In this document: in pieces, positions 16,811 through 25,970 of the stretch
How the letters are laid out: every line of letters begins with the position of its first letter
Numbering within the stretch: the first letter of the stretch is position 1
Assembly (NCBI GenBank): GCA_029256575.1
Contig: JAQSXR010000001.1
Location: forward strand, 1 to 64,000
Direction of reading: 5' to 3'
DNA length: 64,000 nucleotides
DNA from: Clostridiales bacterium
GTDB taxonomy: Bacteria; Bacillota; Clostridia; Lachnospirales; JAQSXR01
Position numbers and translations under genes: made by a program
The notes under the pieces: model-generated
The model's input: the letters and a program-made list of their open reading frames with translations, nothing else
What the model was told of the DNA's origin: nothing
Databases searched by the model: none

Positions 16811-17143
16811 TTGAAAACCTCCATATTTTATTTGATATAGTATACCACCGATGATGATAAATGTCGATAAACGGAATAGTAGGAGTTATTAATTTTTTTG
16901 AAATTTATATAAGCATTTATATTTTTATTTGAATATATTTCCTTCATTTGCTAGACTATTTTTACAAAATGTGGTAATATTTACATATGAAACGAGACAA
17001 TGGGGGAGGGTCATGATATTGACAATACGCCCTTTTTGCGTTTTAAGGAAACCTTACACTTCTTTAACATTGATGTGATATTTCCATTATCTATTTAATA
17101 TTATAATGGTGTAGGACAAATAAAAAATAAAGGAGAGAAAGAA
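16811..17143. other. Divergent intergenic region without a gene
   Basis: This 333-base stretch lies between the minus-strand threonine aldolase and the plus-strand nucleotidase. It holds a TTGACA at 17020, TATAAT at 17102-17107 about 37 bases before the nucleotidase start, and an AT-rich left half. No conserved RNA, long hairpin or short gene was recognised. Confidence 0.5.
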
Positions 17144-19642
17144 ATGTTAAAAAACACAAAAAGAAAATTATTAAGTCTAGTACTAGCAGTAACAATGGTA
17201 ATTTCTACTTTAGTTCCAAGTTTTGCAGCTGAAGTTACTACAACAAGTGAACCTAATACAATTACTATTCTTCACACAAATGATATGCATGGGGGACTTG
17301 TTACAAGTAGTACAGCAATAGGAGCTGATATCGTTGCTTCAGTAAAGAAAAGTATTGATAATGCTATATTAGTAGATGCAGGGGATGCAATGCAAGGAAG
17401 TTCATTTGCAACATTAACTCAAGGTGCAGACGTTGTTCGATTAATGAATGCAGCTGGATATGATGTAATGGTAGCAGGAAATCATGAATTTGATTATAGT
17501 CAAGAAAGATTAATAGAAAACGCTAAATTAGCTAATTTTCCAATTCTTTCTGCTAATACCGTAAAAGACGGAAAACGTTTCTTGGACGGTGTTACATATT
17601 CAAATGGAACTAAGACAAATAACGGAGCTAATTATATAATTGAAAAAAATGGTGTTAAAGTAGGTTTCTTTGGAATCACTACACCTCAAACAGCAACAAG
17701 TGCAAATCCTATGGGATTGATTGGAATTAAGTTTGAAGATGCAATCGTTACTTCAAAAGCACAAATTGCTGAACTTAAAGCAGCGAATGTTGATGTTATT
17801 ATAGGTATTATGCATGTTGGTATAGATGAATCTAGCCCAATAACAAGTAAAGCAATCGCTACAGCACTTGAAGGTTCTGGCCTAAATGTAATCATTGATG
17901 GACATAGTCATAGCGAAGTTGGTGAAGTAGTAGGCGGAATTCAAATAGCACAAACTGGAACAGCAAGTGCCAATCTTGGTGTTATCAATATTTCAGTAGT
18001 AGATAAAAAAGTTACAGTAGAAGCTAAATTAATGAAAGCAGTAGATTTAATAGCAGCTTACGTACCTAATGAAGAAATAGCAGCAATGGCAGCAGGCATT
18101 ATTGATGCTCAAAAACCATTATTAGCTCCTGTTGTTGGTAAAACATCAACAGCTTTATGGGGTGGAACTGTAAATACAATAAGAGAAACAAGAATCGCAG
18201 AAACAAATATTGGTAATTTAATCGCAGATTCCATGGTTGCTGAAGCAAAAAAAGCAACTTCAACAATTTATGATGGTAAATATAAAAATACTCCAGTAAT
18301 CGCTTTACAAAATGGTGGGGGTATCAGAGCTGTTGTTAAAGCAGGAGATGTAACAGTTGGTGATGTATTAGCAGTGCTACCTTTTGGTAACATTTTAGCT
18401 TATATGGTAATTACACCAGATGTACTTTATAAAGCAATAGAAAATGGTGTTGGTAGTGTTACAGGACAAGATAGTGTAACAGGTGAATTATCAGGATATG
18501 GTGGACAATTCCCTCAAATATCAGGATTTAGATTTGAATATAATCCAAGCCTTCCAAAGGGAGAAAAAGTTACAGCAATTTATATTGGATCAAGCACAGT
18601 AGCTCTTAGTAAAACTGACAGCAAAACAGAGTTGATATTAGCATCAAATAACTTTGAAATCGCTGGTGGTGATGGATATACAATGCTTAAAGATTTACCT
18701 AGCCTTGGAGAAGGAAGAATTTTAGATGTTGTTTTACAAGAATATGTAACGGAATTAACGAAAAAAGGGAATGGTAGTTTTTATGTTCCTATGTATGAAG
18801 GTAGAATCAAGGCGGTTGGAGTTTATGAACCTAAGAATTATTCAGCTTCAATAACTGTAACTGACAAAAATGGTATTGCACTTGACAACTTTGCTATTAA
18901 ATATAAAGTTGATAATAGTGAAATAGCTGTAACTGCAATCACAGATATAAACGGAACATTTAAGATAGCAAATCTTACTGATGGACCTCATGGAATAAAG
19001 GTTTATGCAAAAGAGGTAGTAGCACAGGATGTATTAGTTAATAACTTTAGTGGTGCTGGTATGAAAGTTAAAGTAACAGCAAAATTACCACTTGGAGTTA
19101 CTTTTAGTGATGTTGATAAACACTGGGCAAAAGACTCTATTTATTATGTAGCAAGTAAAGGTTTTGTAAACGGAACTGGTAAAGGTGAGTACTCACCATT
19201 AGCAAATATAACGAGAAAAGAATTTGTTGTAATTCTTTCATCAATTGCTGGAATAGATAAATCATTATATACAGAAAAGGTATTTGATGACGTTGATTCA
19301 AAGGGATGGTATGGACCTTCAGTTGCTTGGGCTACTAAAGTTGGAATAACATCAGGTACAGGAAATTCATCCTTTAGACCAAATGATAAGATTACAAGAG
19401 CTGAAATGGCAGCTATGATTGCTCGTTTTGTAGAAAAACAAGGATATATATTAACAGAAGTTAATACAGGGGTAACATTTAATGATCAAACTGAAATAGC
19501 AGAATATGCATTAGTAGCAGTATCTAAGATGCAAAAAGCTGGAATCATTAATGGAACACCAGGAAACTTCTTTAAACCAGAACAGACAGCAACACGTGCA
19601 GAATGTGCACAAATGCTCGCAACTTTATTAAAAATGCAATAA
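17144..19642 (+). CDS. SLH-anchored 5'-nucleotidase / UshA-like surface protein
   Basis: The 832-residue exported protein has a signal peptide (1-28, ending SFAA), a metallophosphatase domain and a 5'-nucleotidase C-terminal domain. Metal ligands are visible in HTNDMHGG (44-51), VDAGDAMQG (77-85), AGNHEFDY (111-118), IMHVG and DGHSHSEVG; the C-terminal domain has NIGNLIADSM, QNGGGIRA and VLPFGN. An Ig- or CNA-B-like segment (about 560-650) follows, and three SLH repeats (about 655-832, HWAKDSIYYVASKGFVNGTG, RPNDKITRAEMAAM) anchor it to the cell wall. It should release phosphate from extracellular nucleotides or UDP-sugars. GGAGAG precedes the ATG. It is one transcription unit ending at a GC-rich hairpin. 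Confidence 0.93.
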   Translation: MLKNTKRKLLSLVLAVTMVISTLVPSFAAEVTTTSEPNTITILHTNDMHGGLVTSSTAIGADIVASVKKSIDNAILVDAGDAMQGSSFATLTQGADVVRLMNAAGYDVMVAGNHEFDYSQERLIENAKLANFPILSANTVKDGKRFLDGVTYSNGTKTNNGANYIIEKNGVKVGFFGITTPQTATSANPMGLIGIKFEDAIVTSKAQIAELKAANVDVIIGIMHVGIDESSPITSKAIATALEGSGLNVIIDGHSHSEVGEVVGGIQIAQTGTASANLGVINISVVDKKVTVEAKLMKAVDLIAAYVPNEEIAAMAAGIIDAQKPLLAPVVGKTSTALWGGTVNTIRETRIAETNIGNLIADSMVAEAKKATSTIYDGKYKNTPVIALQNGGGIRAVVKAGDVTVGDVLAVLPFGNILAYMVITPDVLYKAIENGVGSVTGQDSVTGELSGYGGQFPQISGFRFEYNPSLPKGEKVTAIYIGSSTVALSKTDSKTELILASNNFEIAGGDGYTMLKDLPSLGEGRILDVVLQEYVTELTKKGNGSFYVPMYEGRIKAVGVYEPKNYSASITVTDKNGIALDNFAIKYKVDNSEIAVTAITDINGTFKIANLTDGPHGIKVYAKEVVAQDVLVNNFSGAGMKVKVTAKLPLGVTFSDVDKHWAKDSIYYVASKGFVNGTGKGEYSPLANITRKEFVVILSSIAGIDKSLYTEKVFDDVDSKGWYGPSVAWATKVGITSGTGNSSFRPNDKITRAEMAAMIARFVEKQGYILTEVNTGVTFNDQTEIAEYALVAVSKMQKAGIINGTPGNFFKPEQTATRAECAQMLATLLKMQ

Positions 19643-20009
19643 CAATTAAATATTAATATGCAAATTGGGCGGTTCCAAATGAGGAACCGCCCTATTATTA
19701 GATCAAAGAGTCGGGTTGACTCTCTGTTCCTGGCTAATGTAAGGTATAGGTGTTGCTTCCATCCTAATGGATACTTTAGCCTTTCGGATTCTAGTAATCA
19801 ATTAATGTTATTCAAGGCTATTAAAGAGTATGATAACAAAATTCATATAAGTCTAGTATTTCTGATAATTAATAAAATATTCCACATTTATTTCACAAGT
19901 TTTTCTAGAATTATGATTAAAATAATGTATAATTAGGGATGTAACTATTTATCTCGCATGAGTTAACCAACTTAAAAAACATGAGTTAGCTTATACTAAG
20001 GGAGAATAT
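19643..20009. other. Intergenic region with terminator and possible structured RNA
   Basis: The 367 bases between two SLH protein genes start with a terminator-like hairpin. Positions 19707-19781 hold nested complementary segments: AGAGTC/GACTCT (19707-19712, 19718-19723), and GGCTAA/TTAGCC (19732-19737, 19776-19781) enclosing ATCC-TAAT-GGAT. No known riboswitch class was recognised. A plus-strand frame of 92 codons covers the area but starts before the hairpin and shows no family, so it is not called a gene. Confidence 0.45.
19667..19692 (+). terminator. Terminator-like hairpin after the nucleotidase gene
   Basis: GGGCGGTTCC and GGAACCGCCC form a perfect 10-bp stem with a six-base loop, 24 bases after the stop. 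The following TATTATTA is only partly T-rich. Confidence 0.7.
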
Positions 20010-23000
20010 ATGAAAAGAATAAGTATAGCGTTTTTAACATTAATTATATTATTTACAAACACTAAAATATACGCAATAGAAAATAGTAATATAATAGCAG
20101 ATAATAGCAATATAACAAATAATGGATTGATATCAGATAATGGAATAACAACAAATAGTAATATAATAACATATAGTGAGGAAATGGTAACTGCAATTGT
20201 TGAACTTAATGATTCATCTATTCTTGATAAGATGAATCCTTCTCTAGAAGAAGTTAATGATTATCTTCATACTGAAGATTCGATCAGACAAAAAGATAAA
20301 TTGTTAGAAAAACAGCAAATTATTAAGGATACAATTACTACAGTGTTAAATCGAAAAGTTGAATATAATTATTCTTACACAAACGCATTTAACGGTTTTT
20401 CTGCAGTATTAACTAGGGCAGAGATAGAACGAATTAGTGAAATTAAAGGCATTGAAAGTGTAAGTGAATCTCAAAAATATAAAGTGGAAAATAATACATA
20501 TGCAACACAAAGTAAAGTAATAGTAGGAAATCAAATAAATACAGTTGATATAGGCTTTAAGGGCGAGGGAATGGTCGTTGCAGTAATTGATTCTGGGGTT
20601 GATTTTACCCATGAAGACTTTCGACTGCTAGACCCGAACAGTATACAAATAGATAAGAATGACATTAATACTTTGTTAAATGATAAAGATTTAAAAGCAA
20701 CGTCCATTACAAATAATTATATCGTAGAAAATTATTATATAAATGAGAAGTTTCCTTTTGGATTTGATTATGCGGATAAAGATAATAATACAATGCCTGT
20801 TGATAATCATGGAACACATGTTGCAGGTATTATTGCTGCAAATACGAATAAGATAGACGGAATAACTGGAATCGCTCCTGAAACTCAAATACTTTCAATG
20901 AAAGTTTTTGGTAACGAGAATGAGCAAGCAAGTGATGAAGATATAATAGCTGCAATAGAGGATTCAATAAGCTTGGGAGCAGATGTAATAAACTTAAGTT
21001 TAGGATATCCAACTGGTGTAGTTATTGATGAAAGTATAAAAAGATTTGAGAGAATATTTAAAAACGCTGAAAACATTGGAATAACAGTTGTGTGCGCTAC
21101 GGGAAATGAAAGTAAAGTTGGAACGATTGGGAATAACACATACCAATATACGTTAGCTGCAAACCCGGATTCTGGTTTTATAGCTTTTCCTGCTTCACTT
21201 GCTTCCGTACTTGCAGTTGCAAGTTCAAACGACAAATCACTTGTAATGCCATATTTTTCTTTAAGTTCTGGAGAAAATGTTTTTTTTACGGATAGTAGTA
21301 GTCAGGTAAAACTAGAGTCTTTTGATACCATTCTAAATGGAAAGCAACTGGAATTAGAGTATGTTGGGTTAGGGGCAAAAGAAGATTTTATCGGAAAAAA
21401 TGTTAGGGGCAAAATAGCGGTTATTGACAGAGGAACATACACATTTAATGAAAAAGTATTAAATGCAGAACAAAATGGTGCAGTTGGTGTAATCGTAATA
21501 AATTATGATATAGAAAATTTATTGATGTTATTAACTGACGTTAGGATACCTGCAATATCCGTAACAAGTGAATTCAAAAACACTTTAATGGATGCGATTA
21601 ATTCCGATAACGCGAATAGCATTGTAGTTGCAAAAGGGGCTACCGCCAAAGTTAGTAATATTGATACGATAAGCAAATTTTCTTCATCGGGAGTAACCTC
21701 TGATTTAAAATTAAAACCAGACATATCTGCTCCGGGAGAGCAAATATTATCAACTGCAATTAATAATACAATTATTGCTCAAAACGGAACGTCTATGGCT
21801 TCCCCTCAAGTTTCAGGAGCAATATTATTAATGAATCAATATATCAAGAGTTTGGATACTAAAGTTGATTATAGTATAATATCTGAATTGGAACTCGCAA
21901 AAATGTTATTAATGAGTTCGGCAAGAATTGCAAAAGATGTTAAGAAGATTGAGACTTCACCAAGACAACAAGGAGCTGGTATTCTTGATATTGTAGCTGC
22001 AACAAAGTCAAGCGCATTTCTATATAACAAATTCTCAAACTCAACGAAGATTGAACTTGGAGATAAGCTTGCAAAAAACACAAATAATATGTTTACAATG
22101 CAATTTACAATTAGGAATATAACCGGAAAACAGCAAGTTTATGATGTTTCGACTTCTGTATTAACAAGTAATTTATTTACAGAGGCCGATGGTCAGGTAT
22201 TTTCTATCGATGAAGAATACAAGTTAAATGCATCAAAGATTAATTTTAGGTATAAAAATAATAATATTAATAAATATGCGAAAGATTACGTAAAAGAAAC
22301 AATTTCTTTGGCTCCTTATGAGGAAAAAACGTTTACATTAGATGTGTTTTTAGCAAAGGAAGATATTGAATTTCTTAATAAAAGTGTGAATGGTACTTTT
22401 GTTGAGGGGTTTATAGAATGTAAATCTAATGATTTAGGACAGCCAGTTATTAGCATTCCGTATATGGGGTTTTATGGTGATTGGGCTAAACTTCCAATAT
22501 TAGATTCATCGGTTTATGATACCAAGACGTCTTACTTTAACGGACAGAATGTTATTTCTGAGGATAATGGTATAGAAATAGAACTAGGAGAAAATGCTTA
22601 TTTATCAGATGGTGAGGCAACTTATGATTATGATTTAATAGCAATATCGCCGAATAATGATAGAAAAAATGAATTTATGATGGCTTCTATAAATTTGTTA
22701 AGAGATACGAAATCATTGGCTGTTGATATTAAGAATAATAAAGGTGAAATGGTAACAAATTGGACTTTTTATGAGAATATGCCTAAAACTCAAGTATCTA
22801 AATATGTGGAAGGCAAAACAACGACACAAACTATGAGGTATTTTGGAAGAGATAAGAACCAAAATATACTACCAGAAGGTAATTACACATATATTGTAAA
22901 AGCAGAACTTCAAGTGCAAAGTGGAGTTATTGACACCTGGGAAATACCATTTGTTATAGATAATACTTCACCAATTATTACAAGTTACGCAATAAAAACG

Positions 23001-24374
23001 ATTAATGGAGTTCAAACACTTGAATTGAATTTAAAGGATAATCACTATATTCAGACAGTTGTAGTAGAAGATCAAAATAAAAATATAATTAGTCAATTAG
23101 CTATAAAAGAGAAATATACGAAAAATGAAACCTTTAAAGTTAGTATTCCATTAGTGAATATTAATGGAAGTGAGATTAATGTAAAATTAATTGATTATGC
23201 AAATAATGAATTGAATCAAAAAATTGCAGTATCTTCTTCCACAAGTAACATATATAAGATAATTACAACAAGTTATGGTGAAAAAATTATTGACCTAACA
23301 GACTATATTTCTCAAATAAGTAACGCTAACAGTCAATATCTTAGCCTTGAAAAAGCAAGCTTATTAGACACAATAATAAAAAATAGCGTAAACAAAATAA
23401 AACTAGATTTAGGCAAAGTAAATAGTAATGTTAATACAATTGATATAGCGCTTGAAGTAATAAAAGCATTAACAGCTAAAAATGTAGATTTGTTAATAAC
23501 ACACAATGAATTAACTTATGAAATACCTGCCAAAGTATTATCGGAAACGAATAATAGGATAAGCATCATTATTAATAAAAATGTTCTCGCTCCTAGAAAT
23601 AATACTTATAAAAATATCGGATATAATTATGAATTTAATTTATACAGCAATGGGACTAAACTTAATGCTTTATCGAACCAAATATTAGTTAAAGTTAAAT
23701 TGAAAAATACATTAACAGATTTAGATAAAATAAGCAATTTTACATTTGGAGCTAATCAAAAATGGATACAAGGAGTAACATATTTAGATACTGATACAGT
23801 TGTTTATAAAATTAAGGAACTAGGTTTTCATTCATTGATGATTATGGATAAGAAATTTAAAGATGTGAATGGAGGGTGGGCAGTTAAGTATATTAATTCA
23901 CTTGCTTCAAAAGGAATAATAAAAGGTACCTCAGACACAACATTTAGTCCGTTAAAAACAATTACTAGAGCAGAGTTTGTCGCACTGGTAGTAAGAACAA
24001 TGGATACCAATATTACTGTGAATAGTAGCATTGATTTTATAGGGATGGATAAGAATTCATGGTATTATAATGAAATGATATTAGCGAAACAATTAGGGTT
24101 AATAGAGGGAGATACCTATGATGCTTTAGCCAAAATCAATCGATTTGAGATGGCGATGATAGTGGCAAAAGCGCATGCAATTATTAATAATCAAGAAGTT
24201 ACATATAATGGGAAATTAAGTTTCACGGATGTACCAGCTGATTCAACTGCAACCTATATTGGTTATGCGAAGGAAAATGGGTTAATAAGTGGGTATTTAG
24301 ACAATACATTTAGACCTGCTAATAATGCCACAAGAGAAGAGATAACACGAGTAATATACGAACTAATTAATTAG
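20010..24374 (+). CDS. SLH-anchored subtilisin-like (S8) surface protease, lactocepin type
   Basis: The 1454-residue protein has a signal peptide (1-22, ending IYA), an inhibitor I9-like propeptide (about 58-155) and an S8 catalytic domain with Asp194 (AVIDSGVD), His267 (DNHGTHVAG) and Ser595 (NGTSMASP). A protease-associated insert (about 440-550, RGKIAVIDRGTYTFNEKV) splits the catalytic domain as in lactocepin and C5a peptidase. Fn3-like domains follow (about 680-1070), and three SLH repeats close the protein (about 1275-1454, WAVKYINSLASKGIIKGTSD). It should digest extracellular proteins while held on the cell wall. All catalytic residues are present. AAGGGAG precedes the ATG. Its neighbour is another SLH enzyme. 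Confidence 0.95.
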   Translation: MKRISIAFLTLIILFTNTKIYAIENSNIIADNSNITNNGLISDNGITTNSNIITYSEEMVTAIVELNDSSILDKMNPSLEEVNDYLHTEDSIRQKDKLLEKQQIIKDTITTVLNRKVEYNYSYTNAFNGFSAVLTRAEIERISEIKGIESVSESQKYKVENNTYATQSKVIVGNQINTVDIGFKGEGMVVAVIDSGVDFTHEDFRLLDPNSIQIDKNDINTLLNDKDLKATSITNNYIVENYYINEKFPFGFDYADKDNNTMPVDNHGTHVAGIIAANTNKIDGITGIAPETQILSMKVFGNENEQASDEDIIAAIEDSISLGADVINLSLGYPTGVVIDESIKRFERIFKNAENIGITVVCATGNESKVGTIGNNTYQYTLAANPDSGFIAFPASLASVLAVASSNDKSLVMPYFSLSSGENVFFTDSSSQVKLESFDTILNGKQLELEYVGLGAKEDFIGKNVRGKIAVIDRGTYTFNEKVLNAEQNGAVGVIVINYDIENLLMLLTDVRIPAISVTSEFKNTLMDAINSDNANSIVVAKGATAKVSNIDTISKFSSSGVTSDLKLKPDISAPGEQILSTAINNTIIAQNGTSMASPQVSGAILLMNQYIKSLDTKVDYSIISELELAKMLLMSSARIAKDVKKIETSPRQQGAGILDIVAATKSSAFLYNKFSNSTKIELGDKLAKNTNNMFTMQFTIRNITGKQQVYDVSTSVLTSNLFTEADGQVFSIDEEYKLNASKINFRYKNNNINKYAKDYVKETISLAPYEEKTFTLDVFLAKEDIEFLNKSVNGTFVEGFIECKSNDLGQPVISIPYMGFYGDWAKLPILDSSVYDTKTSYFNGQNVISEDNGIEIELGENAYLSDGEATYDYDLIAISPNNDRKNEFMMASINLLRDTKSLAVDIKNNKGEMVTNWTFYENMPKTQVSKYVEGKTTTQTMRYFGRDKNQNILPEGNYTYIVKAELQVQSGVIDTWEIPFVIDNTSPIITSYAIKTINGVQTLELNLKDNHYIQTVVVEDQNKNIISQLAIKEKYTKNETFKVSIPLVNINGSEINVKLIDYANNELNQKIAVSSSTSNIYKIITTSYGEKIIDLTDYISQISNANSQYLSLEKASLLDTIIKNSVNKIKLDLGKVNSNVNTIDIALEVIKALTAKNVDLLITHNELTYEIPAKVLSETNNRISIIINKNVLAPRNNTYKNIGYNYEFNLYSNGTKLNALSNQILVKVKLKNTLTDLDKISNFTFGANQKWIQGVTYLDTDTVVYKIKELGFHSLMIMDKKFKDVNGGWAVKYINSLASKGIIKGTSDTTFSPLKTITRAEFVALVVRTMDTNITVNSSIDFIGMDKNSWYYNEMILAKQLGLIEGDTYDALAKINRFEMAMIVAKAHAIINNQEVTYNGKLSFTDVPADSTATYIGYAKENGLISGYLDNTFRPANNATREEITRVIYELIN

Positions 24375-24444
24375 GAATAAAAAGGGTAGTTATTTTATTT
24401 CTGAAGAATAAAAAATGTTAAAAAAACACAATAATTTGATAGCA

Positions 24445-24460
24445 ACATTTTACAAAATGT
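24445..24460. promoter_or_regulatory. Perfect dyad before the thioesterase gene
   Basis: ACATTTT-AC-AAAATGT is a 7-bp inverted repeat about 85 bases before the acyl-ACP thioesterase start, in promoter-like AT-rich DNA. It does not look like the known FapR site. Operator function is only a guess. Confidence 0.35.
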
Positions 24461-24546
24461 GATATTGTAGAAAAGTGAAATCTTAAATAATCTCTAGTTG
24501 TGGAGAATTGATATCATTAAATAAAAATTAATAAGAGGTGGGGAAA

Positions 24547-25311
24547 ATGGCTAATTTTACTTTTGAGAAATTTTATGAAGTCACATATAGAGATGCAGAT
24601 CCAAAACAAGAATGTAAACTCGAATCTTACTTAGATTTTATGGCTGACTGTGGTATGAATAATGAAAAAGCTTTTGGGTTTCCGATAAATGGTGAGAATG
24701 GATTAAGAGAAAGTTCTTGGGTCTTTTTTGACTATGAAGTAAAGATATACGAGAAAGCTAAATTAGGACAATATTTAAAAGTTGTTACAATAATAGATGA
24801 TTTAACCAAATATTATGCAACAAGAAAATTCTTAATATTTAATAATAATGGGAAATTAATAGCAGAAAGTAAAGTATTAGCATTTTTAATAGATACGAAA
24901 AGACGGAGACCAATAATGGTTCCTGATATATATTTTCAAGTGTATGGAATTAATCAAGATAAAAAGACAAAACAACTTCAAAGGCTTTCTATTCCGGAGA
25001 TAGAGACAATAGATTCGGAAAAAGTATTTGAACCTAGTTATGGCAGTATTGATGTTAATTATCATGTAGGGAATACAACTTACCTACAATGGGCATTAGA
25101 TACGATGCCACTTAACATCGTAGAAGAATATACAGTGTTTGAAATAAAGATGCAATTTGAAAAAGAAATAAACTATGGTACAAAGATTAAGGTTTCATCG
25201 CAGATCAAAGGAGATGGCGATAAAATTCAAGCGATACATAAGATAACAAATCTTGATGATGATAAGCTTGCTATAATTGAGACATCTTGGACAAAAAGCT
25301 TTTTTTCATAA
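24547..25311 (+). CDS. Acyl-ACP thioesterase
   Basis: The 254-residue protein is a double hot-dog acyl-[acyl-carrier-protein] thioesterase of the FatA/FatB-related bacterial group, which releases fatty acids from ACP. The first hot-dog starts with FYEVTYRDADP and contains ESYLDFMADCG; the second begins near residue 155 with SYGSIDVNYHVGNTTYLQWALDTMP, where Asn and His of the active site are seen (about 163-166). GAGGTGGGG at 24535-24543 supports ATG 24547; an in-frame GTG at 24538 lies inside this site. The gene stands before a bacteriohemerythrin gene 39 bases away, with no obvious link in function. Confidence 0.88.
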   Translation: MANFTFEKFYEVTYRDADPKQECKLESYLDFMADCGMNNEKAFGFPINGENGLRESSWVFFDYEVKIYEKAKLGQYLKVVTIIDDLTKYYATRKFLIFNNNGKLIAESKVLAFLIDTKRRRPIMVPDIYFQVYGINQDKKTKQLQRLSIPEIETIDSEKVFEPSYGSIDVNYHVGNTTYLQWALDTMPLNIVEEYTVFEIKMQFEKEINYGTKIKVSSQIKGDGDKIQAIHKITNLDDDKLAIIETSWTKSFFS

Positions 25312-25350
25312 ATACAAATGACAATTGATTGACAGAAGGGAAGAAAAATT

Positions 25351-25743
25351 ATGTTTGAAATGAAGGATGAGTACAAATTAGGAATTGAATTAATTGATAA
25401 TGAACATACGAGACTTTTTGAAATCGGTGAAGAAGTTTATCAACTACTTATTAATGAAGACGTTGTAGATAAATACGACAAGATAGTAGAAATTATTGAG
25501 GAGTTAAAGGAGTATACGGTAAGGCATTTTAAGCACGAAGAAGAGTATATGGCAAGTATTGCATACAAACGATTATTTTCGCAAAAAGTGGAACATAATG
25601 ACTTTATTGCTAAGGTTGAAGAGATTGATTACGAAAGAATTGATCAAAATCAACAAGAATATATGATGGAATTACTTTCTTTTTTAAATGATTGGCTTGT
25701 AAACCATATTTTAATGCAAGATATGTTAATTGTACAAGGATAG
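25351..25743 (+). CDS. Bacteriohemerythrin
   Basis: The 130-residue four-helix protein carries the full di-iron ligand set of bacterial hemerythrins: His19 in IDNEHTRLF, HFKHEEEYM (His59 and the H-x3-E pair), VEHNDF, and the final NHILMQD (H-x4-D). It should bind O2 reversibly for sensing, storage or protection in an anaerobe. GAAGGGAAG precedes the ATG. A strong terminator follows 16 bases after the stop. Confidence 0.93.
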   Translation: MFEMKDEYKLGIELIDNEHTRLFEIGEEVYQLLINEDVVDKYDKIVEIIEELKEYTVRHFKHEEEYMASIAYKRLFSQKVEHNDFIAKVEEIDYERIDQNQQEYMMELLSFLNDWLVNHILMQDMLIVQG

Positions 25744-25759
25744 ATAATATGTGTGAAAG

Positions 25760-25798
25760 ACCGTAAAATGTGATATAATCATTTTGCGGTTTTATTTT
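25760..25798 (+). terminator. Bacteriohemerythrin terminator
   Basis: ACCGTAAAATG pairs with CATTTTGCGGT (one wobble pair) over a nine-base loop, and TTTATTTT follows. Confidence 0.88.
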
Positions 25799-25950
25799 GA
25801 AACAATAAAGTTCGTCTTGCTTGCAAGGGAACGAACTTTATTGTTTCACTTGAGCGGCTTAGCCGCTTTCTTGTGAAATAGGAAAGTTCGTCTTGCTTGC
25901 AAGGGAACGAACTTTATTGTTTCACTTGAGCGGCTTAGCCGTCTACTTTG
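25799..25950. repeat. Two tandem 76-bp fold-back repeats
   Basis: Copy 1 (25799-25874) holds a perfect 17-bp inverted repeat, GAAACAATAAAGTTCGT with ACGAACTTTATTGTTTC, around a small CTTGCTTGCAAG hairpin, followed by AGCGGC-TTA-GCCGCT. Copy 2 (25875-25950) repeats nearly all of it, with changes in the left arm and at the end of the second hairpin. The array sits between the hemerythrin terminator and the ABC-F start. It could be a mobile palindromic repeat or part of the ABC-F leader. Confidence 0.85.
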
Positions 25951-25970
25951 TGTGAAAAATGAGGTGTCAA

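Noticed and set aside
16955..16980. A TTTTACAAAATGTG motif shared by the regions before the nucleotidase and thioesterase genes
   Set aside because: In such AT-rich DNA a match of this length between two places can arise by chance, and the genes have no common role.
19658..19936. A plus-strand frame of 92 codons between the two SLH genes
   Set aside because: It starts before a perfect terminator-like hairpin, lacks a ribosome site and shows no protein family.
20830..21235. Minus-strand frames opposite the catalytic domain of the S8 protease
   Set aside because: They mirror the codon pattern of the protease gene and have no start signal or domain.
25799..25950. The palindromic repeats as a two-unit CRISPR array
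   Set aside because: Units are directly joined with no unique spacer, and no cas gene is in the window.
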